Assembly: GCA_015039465.1 (NCBI GenBank)
Contig: MU130497.1
Location: forward strand, 657,302 to 720,068
Source of the DNA: Phlegmacium glaucopus
Taxonomy: Eukaryota > Basidiomycota > Agaricomycetes > Agaricales > Cortinariaceae
Length of the DNA stretch: 62,767 nt
Direction: 5' to 3'
Shown here: piece by piece, positions 1-10,992 of the stretch
Numbering within the stretch: position 1 is the first letter of the stretch
Layout of the letters: the number at the start of each line of letters is the position of its first letter
Program-made: the position numbers and the translations under genes
The notes under the pieces: generated by a model
Told to the model about the DNA's origin: nothing
The model's database searches: none
The model's input: only the letters and a program-made list of their open reading frames with translations

Positions 1-276
1 GACAATGATGATTAGTGATGCTTAATAAATAATCAAATAAATTGTACATCCATACACATGTAACAGAAGCTGAACAAATAAATAAATCATATATACATAT
101 AGATATAATGTTAGTCAGCAGGCATCAGCTATACAACTTCCTTGAAAATATAAAAAGTCCGCTAAAAGTCCGGTCAAAGTCTGGTCAAAGTCTGGTCAAA
201 GTCCAGTGGACTCTGACCGGACATGCCAGTCCAGTCATTTTTGCTTGACCGGACAACGTGGGGGAGTGTAAAGTAC
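1..276. mobile_element. Right end of a TIR element (iteron family), left part outside window
   Basis: The terminal motif GTGGGGGAGTGTAAAGTAC at about 258-275 matches, in the same orientation, the right ends of the elements at 15433-15917, 31504-32600 and 60319-62040. Just inside it lie several copies of an 11-bp unit (GTCTGGTCAAA and variants) between about 155 and 255. Homology to the other two NLR copies stops exactly here: past about 277 the sequence is NLR exon 5, before it is not. The element therefore interrupts the NLR just upstream of its TPR array. The other end and the target duplication lie outside the window, so length and superfamily are unknown. Confidence 0.75.
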
Positions 277-2426
277 ACCAAATTTGGTCCATTTATCATC
301 ATAGTATGGCTTGATAAGTCCTATCTCCCTTCTATGTAATTCATTTGCCTTAATATGTGGGAAAATCAACCGTCGCAGTGCATAATCCTCACTATCAAAT
401 CTCCATGAAATTGCACATGACAAGATTATGCTTCCTATCTCACACAATCTTTGCTGCTCAGACTTTAACATTCTCTCCCGGCTCCAGTAGTGCACCAGAG
501 GATGAACAGACAATATTTTAGATGATTGTCCTCTTTTTATCAGGGAGAAAGAGAGAAGAACACTAACTCCTTGTCCAAAGATGAAGTCATCCCAGTGACC
601 ATCATTGTCCAAGCTAAGCAAAGTATGATCCAGTAAAGTGACTGCCTGAGGTAATCTTTCAGCTCTGCCACTGTCAACAACATGTTTCATGCTCTCCTCA
701 GCAGTAGATTGGAATATATCTTTGGAAATATTGCTATGATGATAGAAAGCACATATTTGAAGAATTAGGATTGCAGCCTGTGCTGCTTGTGCATCTCCAG
801 CAGTGGAATGTCCACCAGCCCTCCTTTCTATCTCTTTGAAGGAAAGGTCCCAAGTCCCATACACTGTTCTATCATACTTTGATGCTCCTGTGAATGTAGC
901 ATCTGACATAAGAGCATGATGATGTGCTGAGAATTGTCTCAGATATTTATCAATATCACATCTCCCAGCCTCAATGTAGGCCCCAGCATGATTAACAGCA
1001 AGAGGAATGCACCCAAGTTCAGTCACAATCCTTTTAGCAGCTTGTAGATGCTCAGGCAATGGTGCCAAACAGCTAGCCTTTAGAAGTAGGGCTATAGCAT
1101 CTGACTCCTCCATTTCATGGATCTCAATTTTGTTCTCAAATGATACAATCCTTCCCATGGATTGATTTCTGCTAGTAATCAGAATATTGCCTCTGTTACC
1201 TGGAGGAATGAACTTGTCCACCATCTCTGGAGGAGGATCATCAGCATTGTCAAATACCATCAACCATTCTTCTTGGAGAGACGATATCCACTGGAGGACA
1301 GACTCAACTGACCCATCCACCCCAGGATCTTGTGCAGCAGAAAGGGTAGATATGCCATTGAGAGACATTTTCATGCTCTCCTGAGATGAGGCATCAATCC
1401 AGAACACATGTGAAAAACTAACAAGAAATGAATCCAGTCTTGTGAATGGAAAGTAAGAATGCTTACTTGTCAGACATTTTTTCTATAAACTTGAGACAAA
1501 TTTGGGTCTTTCCAATTCCTCCCAATCCCCAGAGGAGACATGAGCACCTTGACATCAGTCCACCATTACCATGATAAACAAAAATCTTCTCAAGTTTATT
1601 GAGTATATCTTGCCGTCCAGTAAAGATTGGACTGGAGTTGGGTTTCTGAGTTACAGAGATCTTCATCTGCCTTTCACCTGTATTAGCAGGGAGAATGTTC
1701 AAATTGTTCTACATGTACAATTATTGCTAAATCATCCACGCTGCTTACGAGAAAGACTTACGAAAGTGCCACCAGTGATGAGGGTATTCTGGGCGTTCGC
1801 AAAGAAACCCAGGGAAGATTGTTGAACCTGCTGATCATTAGCGAAACCCGAGAACACATGGCGTAGGCAACTCACGGAGGGATTTTGTTCCGATATAGTG
1901 GATCTCAAGCTAGTTTGCATTATGGCATCAGGCGAGGAGAGTGAATTTCCTTCTGGATGGGCTACAGGTGTAACCGCCAAAGGGGAAACCGAAGCGGAGA
2001 CTTGAAGTTCATGCGTAGTCTGATCGACGATGACGATTGAGTAATTATGGATGTGATAGGGTAAGTTGAACACTCACATGAACGCCTGTGTCTGGAACGC
2101 TTACAGGAGCAAGATCATTCAGTACCAGAGCAGAAGCCGAAGTAGAGACTGGGAGGTCATGGGCAATCTGATGGATGACGATGATAAGATACTTGAGGAT
2201 ACGATGGGCGAACTTGAACGCTCACAGTAACGCCAGCGACTTGAATAACTTGTGCGCTTGCAGCAGCAGCGCTAGCGGGAACGGATTGCATGGAGTGAGC
2301 AGTGCTTGTTATGATTGTCGATGTCGAAGTTGCTGGTTTAGGGCTTGAACGCAGAGCATCGTTGATGGTCAGAGATGAAGATTTTGGTTTCTTGGGCTTG
2401 ACGAATTTGTTGAAAATGCGCTTCAT
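277..2426 (-). pseudogene. NB-ARC NLR, copy 1, broken by a TIR element before the TPR array
   Basis: Minus-strand NLR with the exon structure of copy 3: exon 1 2226-2426, exon 2 2078-2167, exon 3 1762-2019, exon 4 1467-1708, exon 5 from 1417 downward. Exon 4 carries the FTGRQDIL box and the P-loop GLGGIGKTQ; exon 5 carries Walker B (WLMVFDNADD), ILITSRNQSMG, LGCIPLAVNHAGAY and SVHPLVHYWSRERM. No frameshift is seen in the part present. The coding sequence ends at the codon equivalent to KWTNFA of copy 3, where the TIR element starts; the TPR array would lie left of the window. As it stands it could give only an NB-ARC protein without its sensor domain. Such STAND proteins are thought to act as nucleotide-switched intracellular sensors in self/non-self recognition. 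Confidence 0.85.
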
Positions 2427-2594
2427 ATTGTCGAATAGTGAGTGGTGAGTACTAGAGTGGTGAATGTGGTCGATAAGAAAGAAGCGACCGATTACATAAC
2501 CAGAGTTCCGTCTCAGCTAAGCAATGGTTACCGTAGTACAAATCGACTTGTACCCAACTTGCACGCGTCATCTCTCTCATTTATCCATGATCAT

Positions 2595-3990
2595 ATGGAG
2601 TCCAGAGGCAGTATATAGTCCAGCACTTACATCACCTATTCTGGCTGGCAGTGCTTGACAAATCTTCTATCTAGTGCTTCCTCCTCATCTGTTAATGTGA
2701 CAACATCATGATCACCAGTCAGAGTGCCTTGGCCATCGGACGAAACTCGAGTTTTTCGCCTCTCCACCTCCGAGTGAAAACCTCTCTCGTGGTCCCTCAC
2801 CTCTCCCAGTGGTACGTAAATTAATAAAATTTTGATTCTTGACTGACTAACTCCATTAAATTCGCAGCTTGCACGCGATGATCAAGAACTCCAAGAACTA
2901 TGCGTAAAGACCCGCGTTCTAGAAGCCCGACCAGTAGACTAGGCGAAACTCGTGCGAGACCTCGAAGAACGTCACGCTGAATTCGAATTTTTCTTTCCCA
3001 AACTTCAAGCCAAACTCAGAAAACTGCAGGACGAGCTCACTGGGGCAAATCACAAATAACCAGATGCAACTATCACAACTCGCCGAAAACCGCCTTGTTG
3101 ACGCATAACAACAACTGGAAATGTTAGATGAGGAAGTTGCGAGAGTTGCCCGGGAGAGGAGGGCAGAGGCGGTTGGGGCAGAGTTGAATGGAGAAATTGT
3201 CTCTTGCGAGAAAGAGCATGGACGGTTCAAGGAGGCTCCCATGGTATAGCATTTCTCATACCGATCGTTACTCCACCGTCTAACATTCTTTGGTTGTCAG
3301 GTTGCGAGACACGACGCAAGAATCGGATCAAGAACATCGTGAATGGATATCCGGAATGGAAAAAGATGTTGTCACTGTTGAGAAACCTTGAACGTATGTT
3401 TTCCACCCCTCTCCTGATTCATTGAAGGTGTAAACTGATGGCTTGCGTCATCAAAAGCATCTTACGAAGAGACTCTTATTCACGACTTCTGAGATCGAAT
3501 GACTGAAGGACTGACTGGATGGTGTACTTGGTTCCGAAGTTCATAGTCATACGATTGACATAATGCAACTTCAGCCAGGCAAGGTATATCTTCCGTTCCT
3601 AGCCTCCCTATTGATTATTTATCATCCTTGCGTATAGAACGTGAATTAAGATTGAAGATCTTGAAACTCTCAAGCAACTCTCCGATGAGAACGATGTAGA
3701 AACAGAGAAACAACTCTACGAAAACCTTGGTATTCAGGACCAACTTTCGAAGAGTGAAGCTCTCGAGGAGTCTTTTATGTCAAGATTTGGACCACACTAT
3801 CAACCAATTCCCTCGTTATACAGTTACAGATGCACGTTCTCTTCTACTCAGCCGTTGTCAATGCTTCGGCGACATCTCAAACTGCTGCTATGATGTCCCT
3901 CGATCTCAACCTACAATTCGCCGCCATGAAGGATCTAGTGCCCGCGAAATATTGATGTTGAGCTGAGCTTGGAGGCCAGGGAGTCAACTA
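2595..3990 (+). pseudogene. Decayed coiled-coil protein gene, copy 1
   Basis: Plus-strand remnant, homologous to the ORF at 42351-42811 of copy 3. The first exon starts ATGGAGTCC but has an in-frame TAG within nine codons. An intron (GTACGT...GCAG, about 2812-2867) leads to an exon coding for a charged heptad-like stretch (RDDQELQELC, RDLEERHAEF, LQAKL) broken by TAG and TAA codons. Later fragments (LDEEVARVARERRAEAVGAE; EDLETLKQLSDENDVETEKQ) are still coiled-coil-like but in other frames. The family was not recognised; the ancestor was probably a longer coiled-coil protein. The same TAA after GANHK occurs in all three copies, so decay began before the triplication. Confidence 0.6.
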
Positions 3991-4204
3991 GTCGTTATCT
4001 AGGTTTGTGTGCCTTCCTTTTTGTTGCTTTCCACATCCCGTATCCTGATGTCCTATCTGTAGATAGCGATGTCACATGTAGCTACCTATTCTTCGGCTAC
4101 TTGGCATCCAAAGCAGATTTGATTAGCCAACGTAGTAGCTCTGCATGTCTCCCTTTTGCGAGGTCTACATAGACTCGAACTAATCTACTTGGGTCGCCAA
4201 ACAA

Positions 4205-4570
4205 GATAGAATGGAATATGTTGAAAAAGACTAGCGGCCCGGGGATATGATAACGAACATGACGACTTTCCTTCTATACCGTGGATGGGCACGTCTGTCT
4301 GCCCTCCTAGCCTTAGGACCTGAATTTTACGACAACATTCCCTCATCACGTCCATCCTTGCCAATTATTGTCAGCTTCATTCGCGATAAGGAAGTAGGCA
4401 AGTTTGAGCGGGCAAAGAGGCTTGTCAACAATGGCTCGGGCGGACATGCGCATTTGCTAGGGAAGACTGGAGATTTTAGTGTTCCCCAAGGTGGGGGTAG
4501 CGGGAATTCGGAGACTGAAGGATCTGGATGATATCCTGCTTCCGTTTCGATCGACAAGCCAAACATGACA
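4205..4570 (+). pseudogene. Unrecognised gene remnant B, copy 1
   Basis: A stretch conserved in all three copies with coding-like peptides (MTTFLLYRGWARLSAL, FIRDKEVGKFERAKRLVNN) that fall in different frames in different copies because of small indels. The 94-aa open frame at 4247-4531 changes frame near its end relative to copy 3, where the same DNA reads KVAVAGIRRLKNLDDILLP. I do not recognise the family. It lies between the coiled-coil remnant and the permease and may be the 3' part of the same lost gene or of another one. Confidence 0.4.
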
Positions 4571-4772
4571 TGACAGAACATTTATCCACCACACAGACAC
4601 GCATATAGCCTGTTATAATAATCCAATATCACTTGTACCAATCTCACGCCCCCAGCGCGAATATCTCTCAATATTTCGGCCGTTGGGATAACTTTGAAAC
4701 ACACCATCTTTTTATTCGGATGAGTCTTCCCTTTCTATTTTTAACGCTTTTACTCTCAACCGCCCCTGGCAG

Positions 4773-7381
4773 ATGAAGAAAGACGCTCTGAACCTACTAG
4801 TATGCCCACGACCCTGGCGGGAGAAAAGTCAACGACCTGACGGACATGAACATCGAGGACGAGAAGCAGTTGGTATGTTCCGAAAAGTCACTCAGTTCCT
4901 TCTACGATGGGGAATCGAAACCCATGGGTAAGTAATAGAACCCCTTTCACACTACATAGTAGTAATTCCCTTGTTGTCATTCCTCGATTCTCATCCAAAA
5001 TACCCTTTTTAACCCTCTACCCTGGACTTTACAGAATTAGCCCTATTCCCACCGAGAAAAGGATCGACAGACGTATCCATCAGATGTTCTTTATATGGTT
5101 CTCAGTCAACTCCAACACTCCGGCATTCGGAACCGGATCTAGTAGACCTGCGTTCTTTGCTCTGGGTATTAGGGATAGCCTACTTGTGATATTTGTTGTG
5201 GATGTCATGTGCGTAAACTCTGAAGCTTTCTTTGAGGGTTGCATCGTGTCGGTAATGACGATGCATTGATGACGGACTTACAACCGATCTTTCACGTCGT
5301 CTTTTAATCGACCTCATCATCCAAGTGTCAGTACTTATCTACTATCTATCACCCAAGGGTGCCCTATTTGATCATTGGTCCTTATATTTATCTTTCTTGT
5401 CTTCTAGAACATGCGTCATTCCGGCTTACTTGTGCGTCTCGAAAAAAGCTATATTCTAAAAAGAAAGTTTCCGACCTCCGTTATCTTTTCGAAAACTTCC
5501 TTTTCAATCTTGAGCGCAGTCTGTGGACCTAAATTAGGCATGCGTGCAATGGTGCAATGTCGTTTTCTTGGGTATGTCATTATTATATCGTCATCGGTCG
5601 TAATTCGAATCCTGGATAACGTTTTTGTTTTGCTTCTCATTTGCTAACTTCCTCCCCCCTCCCTTCCTTCCTTTCTGTGATCATCCCTGACTCCTCTACG
5701 TTGTTCATTAAATCCATCAGGTACTATGCTGCTGCCATCCTGAGCACCTTGAACGTGTTCTCGTCACAGAGTTTTCTTATCCTAAACTGTATCATTGGAG
5801 GACAAACACTTGCTACCGTTTCCCATAAACTCGACGATACTTTGGGTATCGTGATTATTGGATTAATCTCTTTCGTGGTGAGTTTTAGGAGTTTTATCCA
5901 ACTAAATAAAATTTCTGGTCATAAGTCCGAAGGCTTATACCATTGTGCAGGTTACCCTTTGTGGATACAGATTTATACACTGGTATTTTTTTATTCTTAC
6001 ATCCCCCTCTCGTCGTTCCCGTACTTTCTTTAAAAATAGATTTCAACTCAAATTCTCTTTTTTGAAACAGGTTCGAGAATTTTGTCTGGATTCCCAACGT
6101 TATTGCCTTTCCTGTCTTGCTCGGTGTAGCGGGAAGACATTTGAATCCAACGACTTTCCTTGCGGTCCCTCCGCCAAGCGCGGCACAAATCATTTCTTTT
6201 GGATCTCTAGTAGCTTCTTCTATTATCAGCTGGTGTGCTTTTACTCCGGATTATGGAGTATATCATGATGCCAAAGCATCAATGTGAGTGCCTCAACTGT
6301 ATCCCAACATAAGAGAAATATCGGTTAACGACTTGTTCGATCCCAGAATGAAGATTTTCATCTATAGTTATCTCGGTTTCCTTCTCCCAATGGTGAGCAG
6401 CCCCACTCTACCTTTTTTTTGTTGCTCGCATCGCATACAGTCTTTCTTCATACTCAGCCCAATACTATGTAGCTAGCATGGAATATGATTAGAGCTGCAT
6501 TTGCAGCTGCCACTCCTAGTATACCATCTTGGATAACAGGTTTCCAAGAGGGTAGCAATGTGGGTGGACTCCTTGCAGCTGTGCTTGCTCCTGCTGGTGG
6601 GTTTGGAAAGTTCTTGCTTGTGCTCATTGCATTGTCGACTTCGTCCGCTTGTGCACCCACAATCTATACTTTTGGTGAGTCCACCGTATTTAAAATTTAG
6701 ACTGGCTACACCTACGTTATGTTATGGGACTTCATGTTCTTTCTTCTTTTGTAAGGTAATTCCTTTATGGCTATAACCCCCCCTTTTCACCTGAGTGCCG
6801 CGGTATGTCTTTACTGTCATGTCTACAGCCATGTAAGTGAATATCTCCTGTTGAGGTTAGGATGGACCCTCAGCATGGTTATTCTTATCTTGCAGCCTTA
6901 TACCCCTGGCCATCATTGGTGCAGGGCACTTCTACACTGTTCTTGTTAATATCCTCAGTAAGTTCATACTTCTTCATTTTGCTCAGAGATTACAAAAGCA
7001 GACATTAAATGTGTTCATTTATAATTACCTCTCCTTGTCAACTCACTTACCATGCAACAACTAGGTGTAATTGGCTACTGGTCTACTATATTTGCAGCTA
7101 TCATCCTCACTGAACACTTCCTCTTCTGCAAGAATAACTTTAATTCCTATCAGATCCAAGATTGGGATAAACCAAGTAAACTACCAATAGGCATTGCAGC
7201 TCTACTCTCTTTCTTAGGGGGGTTTGGGATTGTCATCCCCTCCATGTCCCAAGTATGGTACATTGGACCCATAGCCAAAGCTGGAACAGGTGATATTGGT
7301 GTTTTAACTGGTGCTGTGGTTGGTGCAGCACTTTATGTGATTCTGAGAGCTTTGGAAAAGAGGATTTTTCTGGGACATTGA
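4773..7381 (+). pseudogene. Purine-cytosine permease (NCS1/Fcy family), copy 1, one frameshift
   Basis: Twelve exons matching copy 3. Exon 1 is 4773-4927 and exon 2 is 5035-5208; the last exon ends with TGA at 7379-7381. Diagnostic peptides include FGTGSS, LNCIIGGQTLATVS, GVAGRHLNP, FTPDYGVYHDAKAS, SWITGFQEGSNVGGLLAA and SQVWYIGPIAKAGTGDIG, as in proton-coupled plasma-membrane importers of purines and cytosine. The damage is a 1-nt insertion in exon 10, after the C-run at about 6779-6790, where copy 3 reads LFARVPRYVF. The exon 4 acceptor is GAG rather than the usual CAG, and exon 4 is one codon shorter than in copy 3. Otherwise the frame appears open, so inactivation looks recent. Confidence 0.8.
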
Positions 7382-7799
7382 TAGTGCTGTAATGCAAGGA
7401 TCATAGACTAGTCTATATCCACAGCTTGTTGATGGGTTATCATCTATACTGTACACTGACTGTTCATGGTAGTACATTATCATATATCTGTATTACTTAC
7501 TTGCAGGACAAGAGAAGAAACAGGTATTTGAGAAATGAGTGTGGTGCAAGATTTGTAACCTCATATAAGCCAAAGGCCTCATATCCAACAGGTCTATAAA
7601 TTCTACTCTAAACTTATGTGCTGGTTTCAGTAGACTCTTCAAATCCTCAAATTTTGTGCAGTAATTCACTCATGAGCCTCTTTTATTCTTTATTAAAGTC
7701 TAGCTCAGTAGCATTCAGTTGATGTTTATAGGTTGCTTTGTTGCTCCCAGAGGTAGACTACCCTAATCACCAGAAGGCCTTATTGGACCTGGAGGTACA
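7382..7799. other. Permease 3' flank, no gene seen
   Basis: Non-coding, AT-rich sequence shared with 35878-36288 and 47650-48068. It should hold the permease 3' UTR. No ORF, RNA gene or repeat end was recognised. Confidence 0.6.
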
Positions 7800-8183
7800 A
7801 CAGATTGTGGCATTTCCATAAATAAAACCTTGTAATTCCTTTGTTGATATATAAGACCTTGTAATTCCTTAAAATGATTGATCAAAAATGGCCACTAATC
7901 CTTTGGTATTACAAATGCCATTTTCTAAACCCTGTTCTATAAAATTTGATTATTTGCACTTCAGCTCTGTCTTTTATAAAATCTTGTACCTTGCTGCCTG
8001 TTAGGATCCAGTTAGGGTCTAGTAAAGGGCAGTATCATTATTAGGGGTTTAGGCATTTCTTAAAACTTAATTATAGATAGGTACATTTTATAAATGGGGT
8101 CAAGGAATTAGTGGCCATTTTGATTAATTGTTTGCAGGAATTACAAGGTTTTTGTTAATGGAAATGGAAATGTTACAAACTGT
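7800..8183. repeat. Inverted-repeat element in the unit tail, copy 1
   Basis: The left arm (from ACAGATTGTGGCATTTCCAT at 7800) and the right arm (ending at 8183) are imperfect reverse complements over about 85 bp, including CCTTGTAATTCC / GGAATTACAAGG and AATGGCCACTAAT / ATTAGTGGCCATT. The middle is about 200 bp of unique AT-rich DNA. It is present at the same place in all three units (also 36289-37546 and 62393 onward), so it predates the triplication. It has the build of a non-autonomous MITE; no target duplication could be assigned. Confidence 0.6.
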
Positions 8184-8893
8184 ATTCTTTTTCTTTTTCT
8201 TTCCCTAACTCCACCAACACATGCTTTCTTCATTTCCAATGGCACATCTTAACCTTAACCTTTTCACTCTTCATAGTTTCATCTACATGCTTATGACTCA
8301 TTGCATGAGTCACCCTTCATCCTCATTCCATGACTTGTTTCATACATGCATTATGACTCACAAGTTTACTATAAAAACCTTACCATATTTACACATGTAC
8401 TCTAGCTAGTTCTTGAGAATCTTAATGCTCTAAAGATCTCTTAAAACTCTCTCAAACTTTCTAAGACAATACCAAAGCAACTCTTCAGCATTCTTGAAAG
8501 TCTAAGCTTATAAATGAATCAATGAATGACTGTCTAGAGTTAGACACCATGGTCTAAACTCTTTGAAGTCATAACAGGAAATGGAAATGGAAATGATATC
8601 TTGGCCTTGGAAGTAGAAATTAAAAGTGAAGATACACCATTCAAGAGTGTAAACATCAGCACCCCAGCTGGGGCCACCAGGCCCACCTACATTAAATGTT
8701 ATTTGTATGATCACAATGTCATGCAGACTTGAGCTGTACAACTTTGCATGAAGCTCAAAAATGAGCAGAAAAAGAACTTAGAAGTAGAGCAATTTAGACC
8801 AATTTAAATTTTATTTCACACATAATTGAGGTTTGTGTTTGCAAACTCAACTTTTGCATGACTTGGTGCCTACTGAGTTGATTAAATAAACTG
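8184..8893. other. Unit tail, no gene supported
   Basis: Non-coding DNA conserved with 37547-38233. A 77-aa minus-strand ORF at 8508-8741 has a counterpart at 37891-38085, but the surrounding non-coding sequence is equally conserved, so coding is not supported. The last 13 bases (8881-8893) are the left target-site duplication of the LINE. Confidence 0.5.
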
Positions 8894-9058
8894 TTGAGGA
8901 GCTCTTTGATCTACAACTACCACCTCACCTTTTTGTTCCCATGCTCATCTAAGCTGGAAGAATCGGTATCTAGGTTTTTGGGTAGTATCATAGTAGAGTA
9001 GTCATACAATAAACAGCCATAAAAAACACAGTATACCTCAGTCCAGCACAGAGAAACA

Positions 9059-10992
9059 ATGCCGGCACCAGTGTTAGGGCCACATGTTCAGGTCACCAGA
9101 GCATCAAGCAATGTAATACACAAAACACACAAAGAATTTGTTAAACCATCCACCACGGAAATCACAGATGTCACCACAGCTAGAAACGTCTTAGCAAATG
9201 GGGAAATCGACCAAGATAATGCAGTATTGACAATGGAAACACTGAGCGTAATTGCCATGCAATTATCCTGACAGACCAAATCACCCAAATTCAACTCAGA
9301 CGCCTTCAGAGCATTATCGTTCCTAATATCTGATACACACCAAAGAAATACACCAGATATAATATCAGACTTAATAGGAGAATCAATTCAACTGGCAACA
9401 AAACATGTCAAGAAGGAACTGGAAGAAGTGGTGGAACAAATAACAACAGTAGCAATAACAACAGGCAGCACAATGGATGAATTCTGAGATGAATGTCACA
9501 ATATCGTGATGCAACTTAAGGAAGCAGCTGACGCTATAATAGCATCAGCAACAGCAAAGTCAGAAGTTAGGGCAGAAAGAAGTGGAACAATTGAGAGGAG
9601 AAGTGAAGAAAGGGAGGACACATATGCTAGCAGAGCAAAGAGGGTGATTCCAACATCACATGCAAATGTGGTAGCAAAGGTGGAATTACAGAAGAGGAAG
9701 ATAAGGTTAGCCAAAGCAGATGGAATGGCGGGGGAGGACATATACGCAATGTCAGAAAAAGAATTAGTGGAGAAAGCAAACATCACCATCAAGTTAATGG
9801 TCGAATGTGATATAGAGAAACCAGAGGGGGCGAGGTTTGTAGGGGCCAACAAAGCAATGGAGCAGGAGAGTTGGTGTATGAGATGAATTCAGTTAAGGCT
9901 GTGGAATGGATTAGAGGAAAGGAGGCGATGAGGCAGTTTATAGGAAAGATGGGATCGACAATGGACCACAAGGCCCAAACATATGAAGTGGTAATAGACT
10001 GGGTACCAACTTTGTTCAACGTTGAACAAAAGGAGGCATGGACATCAATTGAATTTGCAAGCGGGCTACATAACATGGTTATCCAAGACGCCAGATGGGT
10101 CAAACCAACTCACTTATGAACACCAGGACAAAGAACAGCAATAGCAATAATAGGATTTGCAAATCGAGAAGACGCCAATCAGGCTATAAGATACAGGCTA
10201 TTCATAGAAGGGAAGAAGGTATGGGGAAGAAAACAGATGCAGGACCCATGAAGGTGCCTAAAGTGTCAATGTTTTGGGGAACACAAAGCAGCAAAGTGTA
10301 CATCAACTTATGATGTGTGTGGACAATGTGGAAAACATCACAGAACAAGCAAATGCACCAAAACCAACCAGAATATGCTAGAATGTTCAAACTGTCAGGC
10401 AAAAAATAATGGGTACTCCAAAAGGCACAGGGCAGCAGATAGAAGATGTCCGGTGTTTTTAGAAAGGGTGGAAAGGATGAATAAGACGCACCAAGAAAAT
10501 GCATACAAGTATTTTTGCACAATGGATCCAGACACATGGGAAACATACACAAATAAGGAGGAAGAGACAGGCAGCAGAGGAGCAGACAGATATTGGAGAA
10601 AGGAGCAGGAGAGAGGTCACAACAAGGAGCACTACAGGGAGGGAAGAGGCCATTTAGCAGGGGGACAACAAGGAGAGGGAGGGGGACAGAGGAGTACCAA
10701 CAACAGATGGGCAGGGACACAAAATATTATAGGAGCAGAGGAAAGCACGGAACAAGAAACACAGGGGAAGGATAAAGCATATGGAACCGACAGAGGAATA
10801 ACAGGAGGGGTTTGACAAGAGGGGTGGAAAAGGAACTATAGGCAGGATGCACTAAAAAACAAAGGACCAACACAGACAACACTTATGGAAGCATGGGCTA
10901 AAAAAGACACAAGGTCATGGGCAGAACAACTGGAAGAATTAGACCAAGAAATTGAAATGGAAAGACACGCCAGCATACTTTCATATGTCTGA
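9059..10992 (+). pseudogene. LINE ORF1, Gag-like nucleic-acid-binding protein
   Basis: Starts at ATG 9059 and can be followed to TGA 10990-10992 with internal TGA codons at 9269, 9485, 10117, 10249 and 10813 and a frameshift near 9880. The N-terminal half is a charged helical region (about 9506-9850). The C-terminal half holds zinc knuckles: CLKCQCFGEHKAAKC, CGQCGKHHRTSKC and CSNCQ...H...C (about 10255-10450), followed by a Glu/Gly/Arg-rich tail. In LINEs this protein coats the RNA and forms the RNP. Four of the five internal stops lie where arginine (CGA) would fit. Its terminator overlaps the ORF2 start in ATGTCTGA, an arrangement suited to reinitiation. Confidence 0.75.

Noticed and set aside
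2427..2594. Defined promoter motifs in the NLR/coiled-coil divergent region
   Set aside because: No convincing TATA or known operator; only the divergent layout can be stated.
5641..6033. Plus-strand 130-aa ORF as a separate gene
   Set aside because: It is permease exon 5 read through its introns in one frame.
8508..8741. 77-aa minus-strand ORF conserved at 37891-38085
   Set aside because: The flanking non-coding tail is conserved to the same degree; no codon-biased pattern, homology or splice signals seen.
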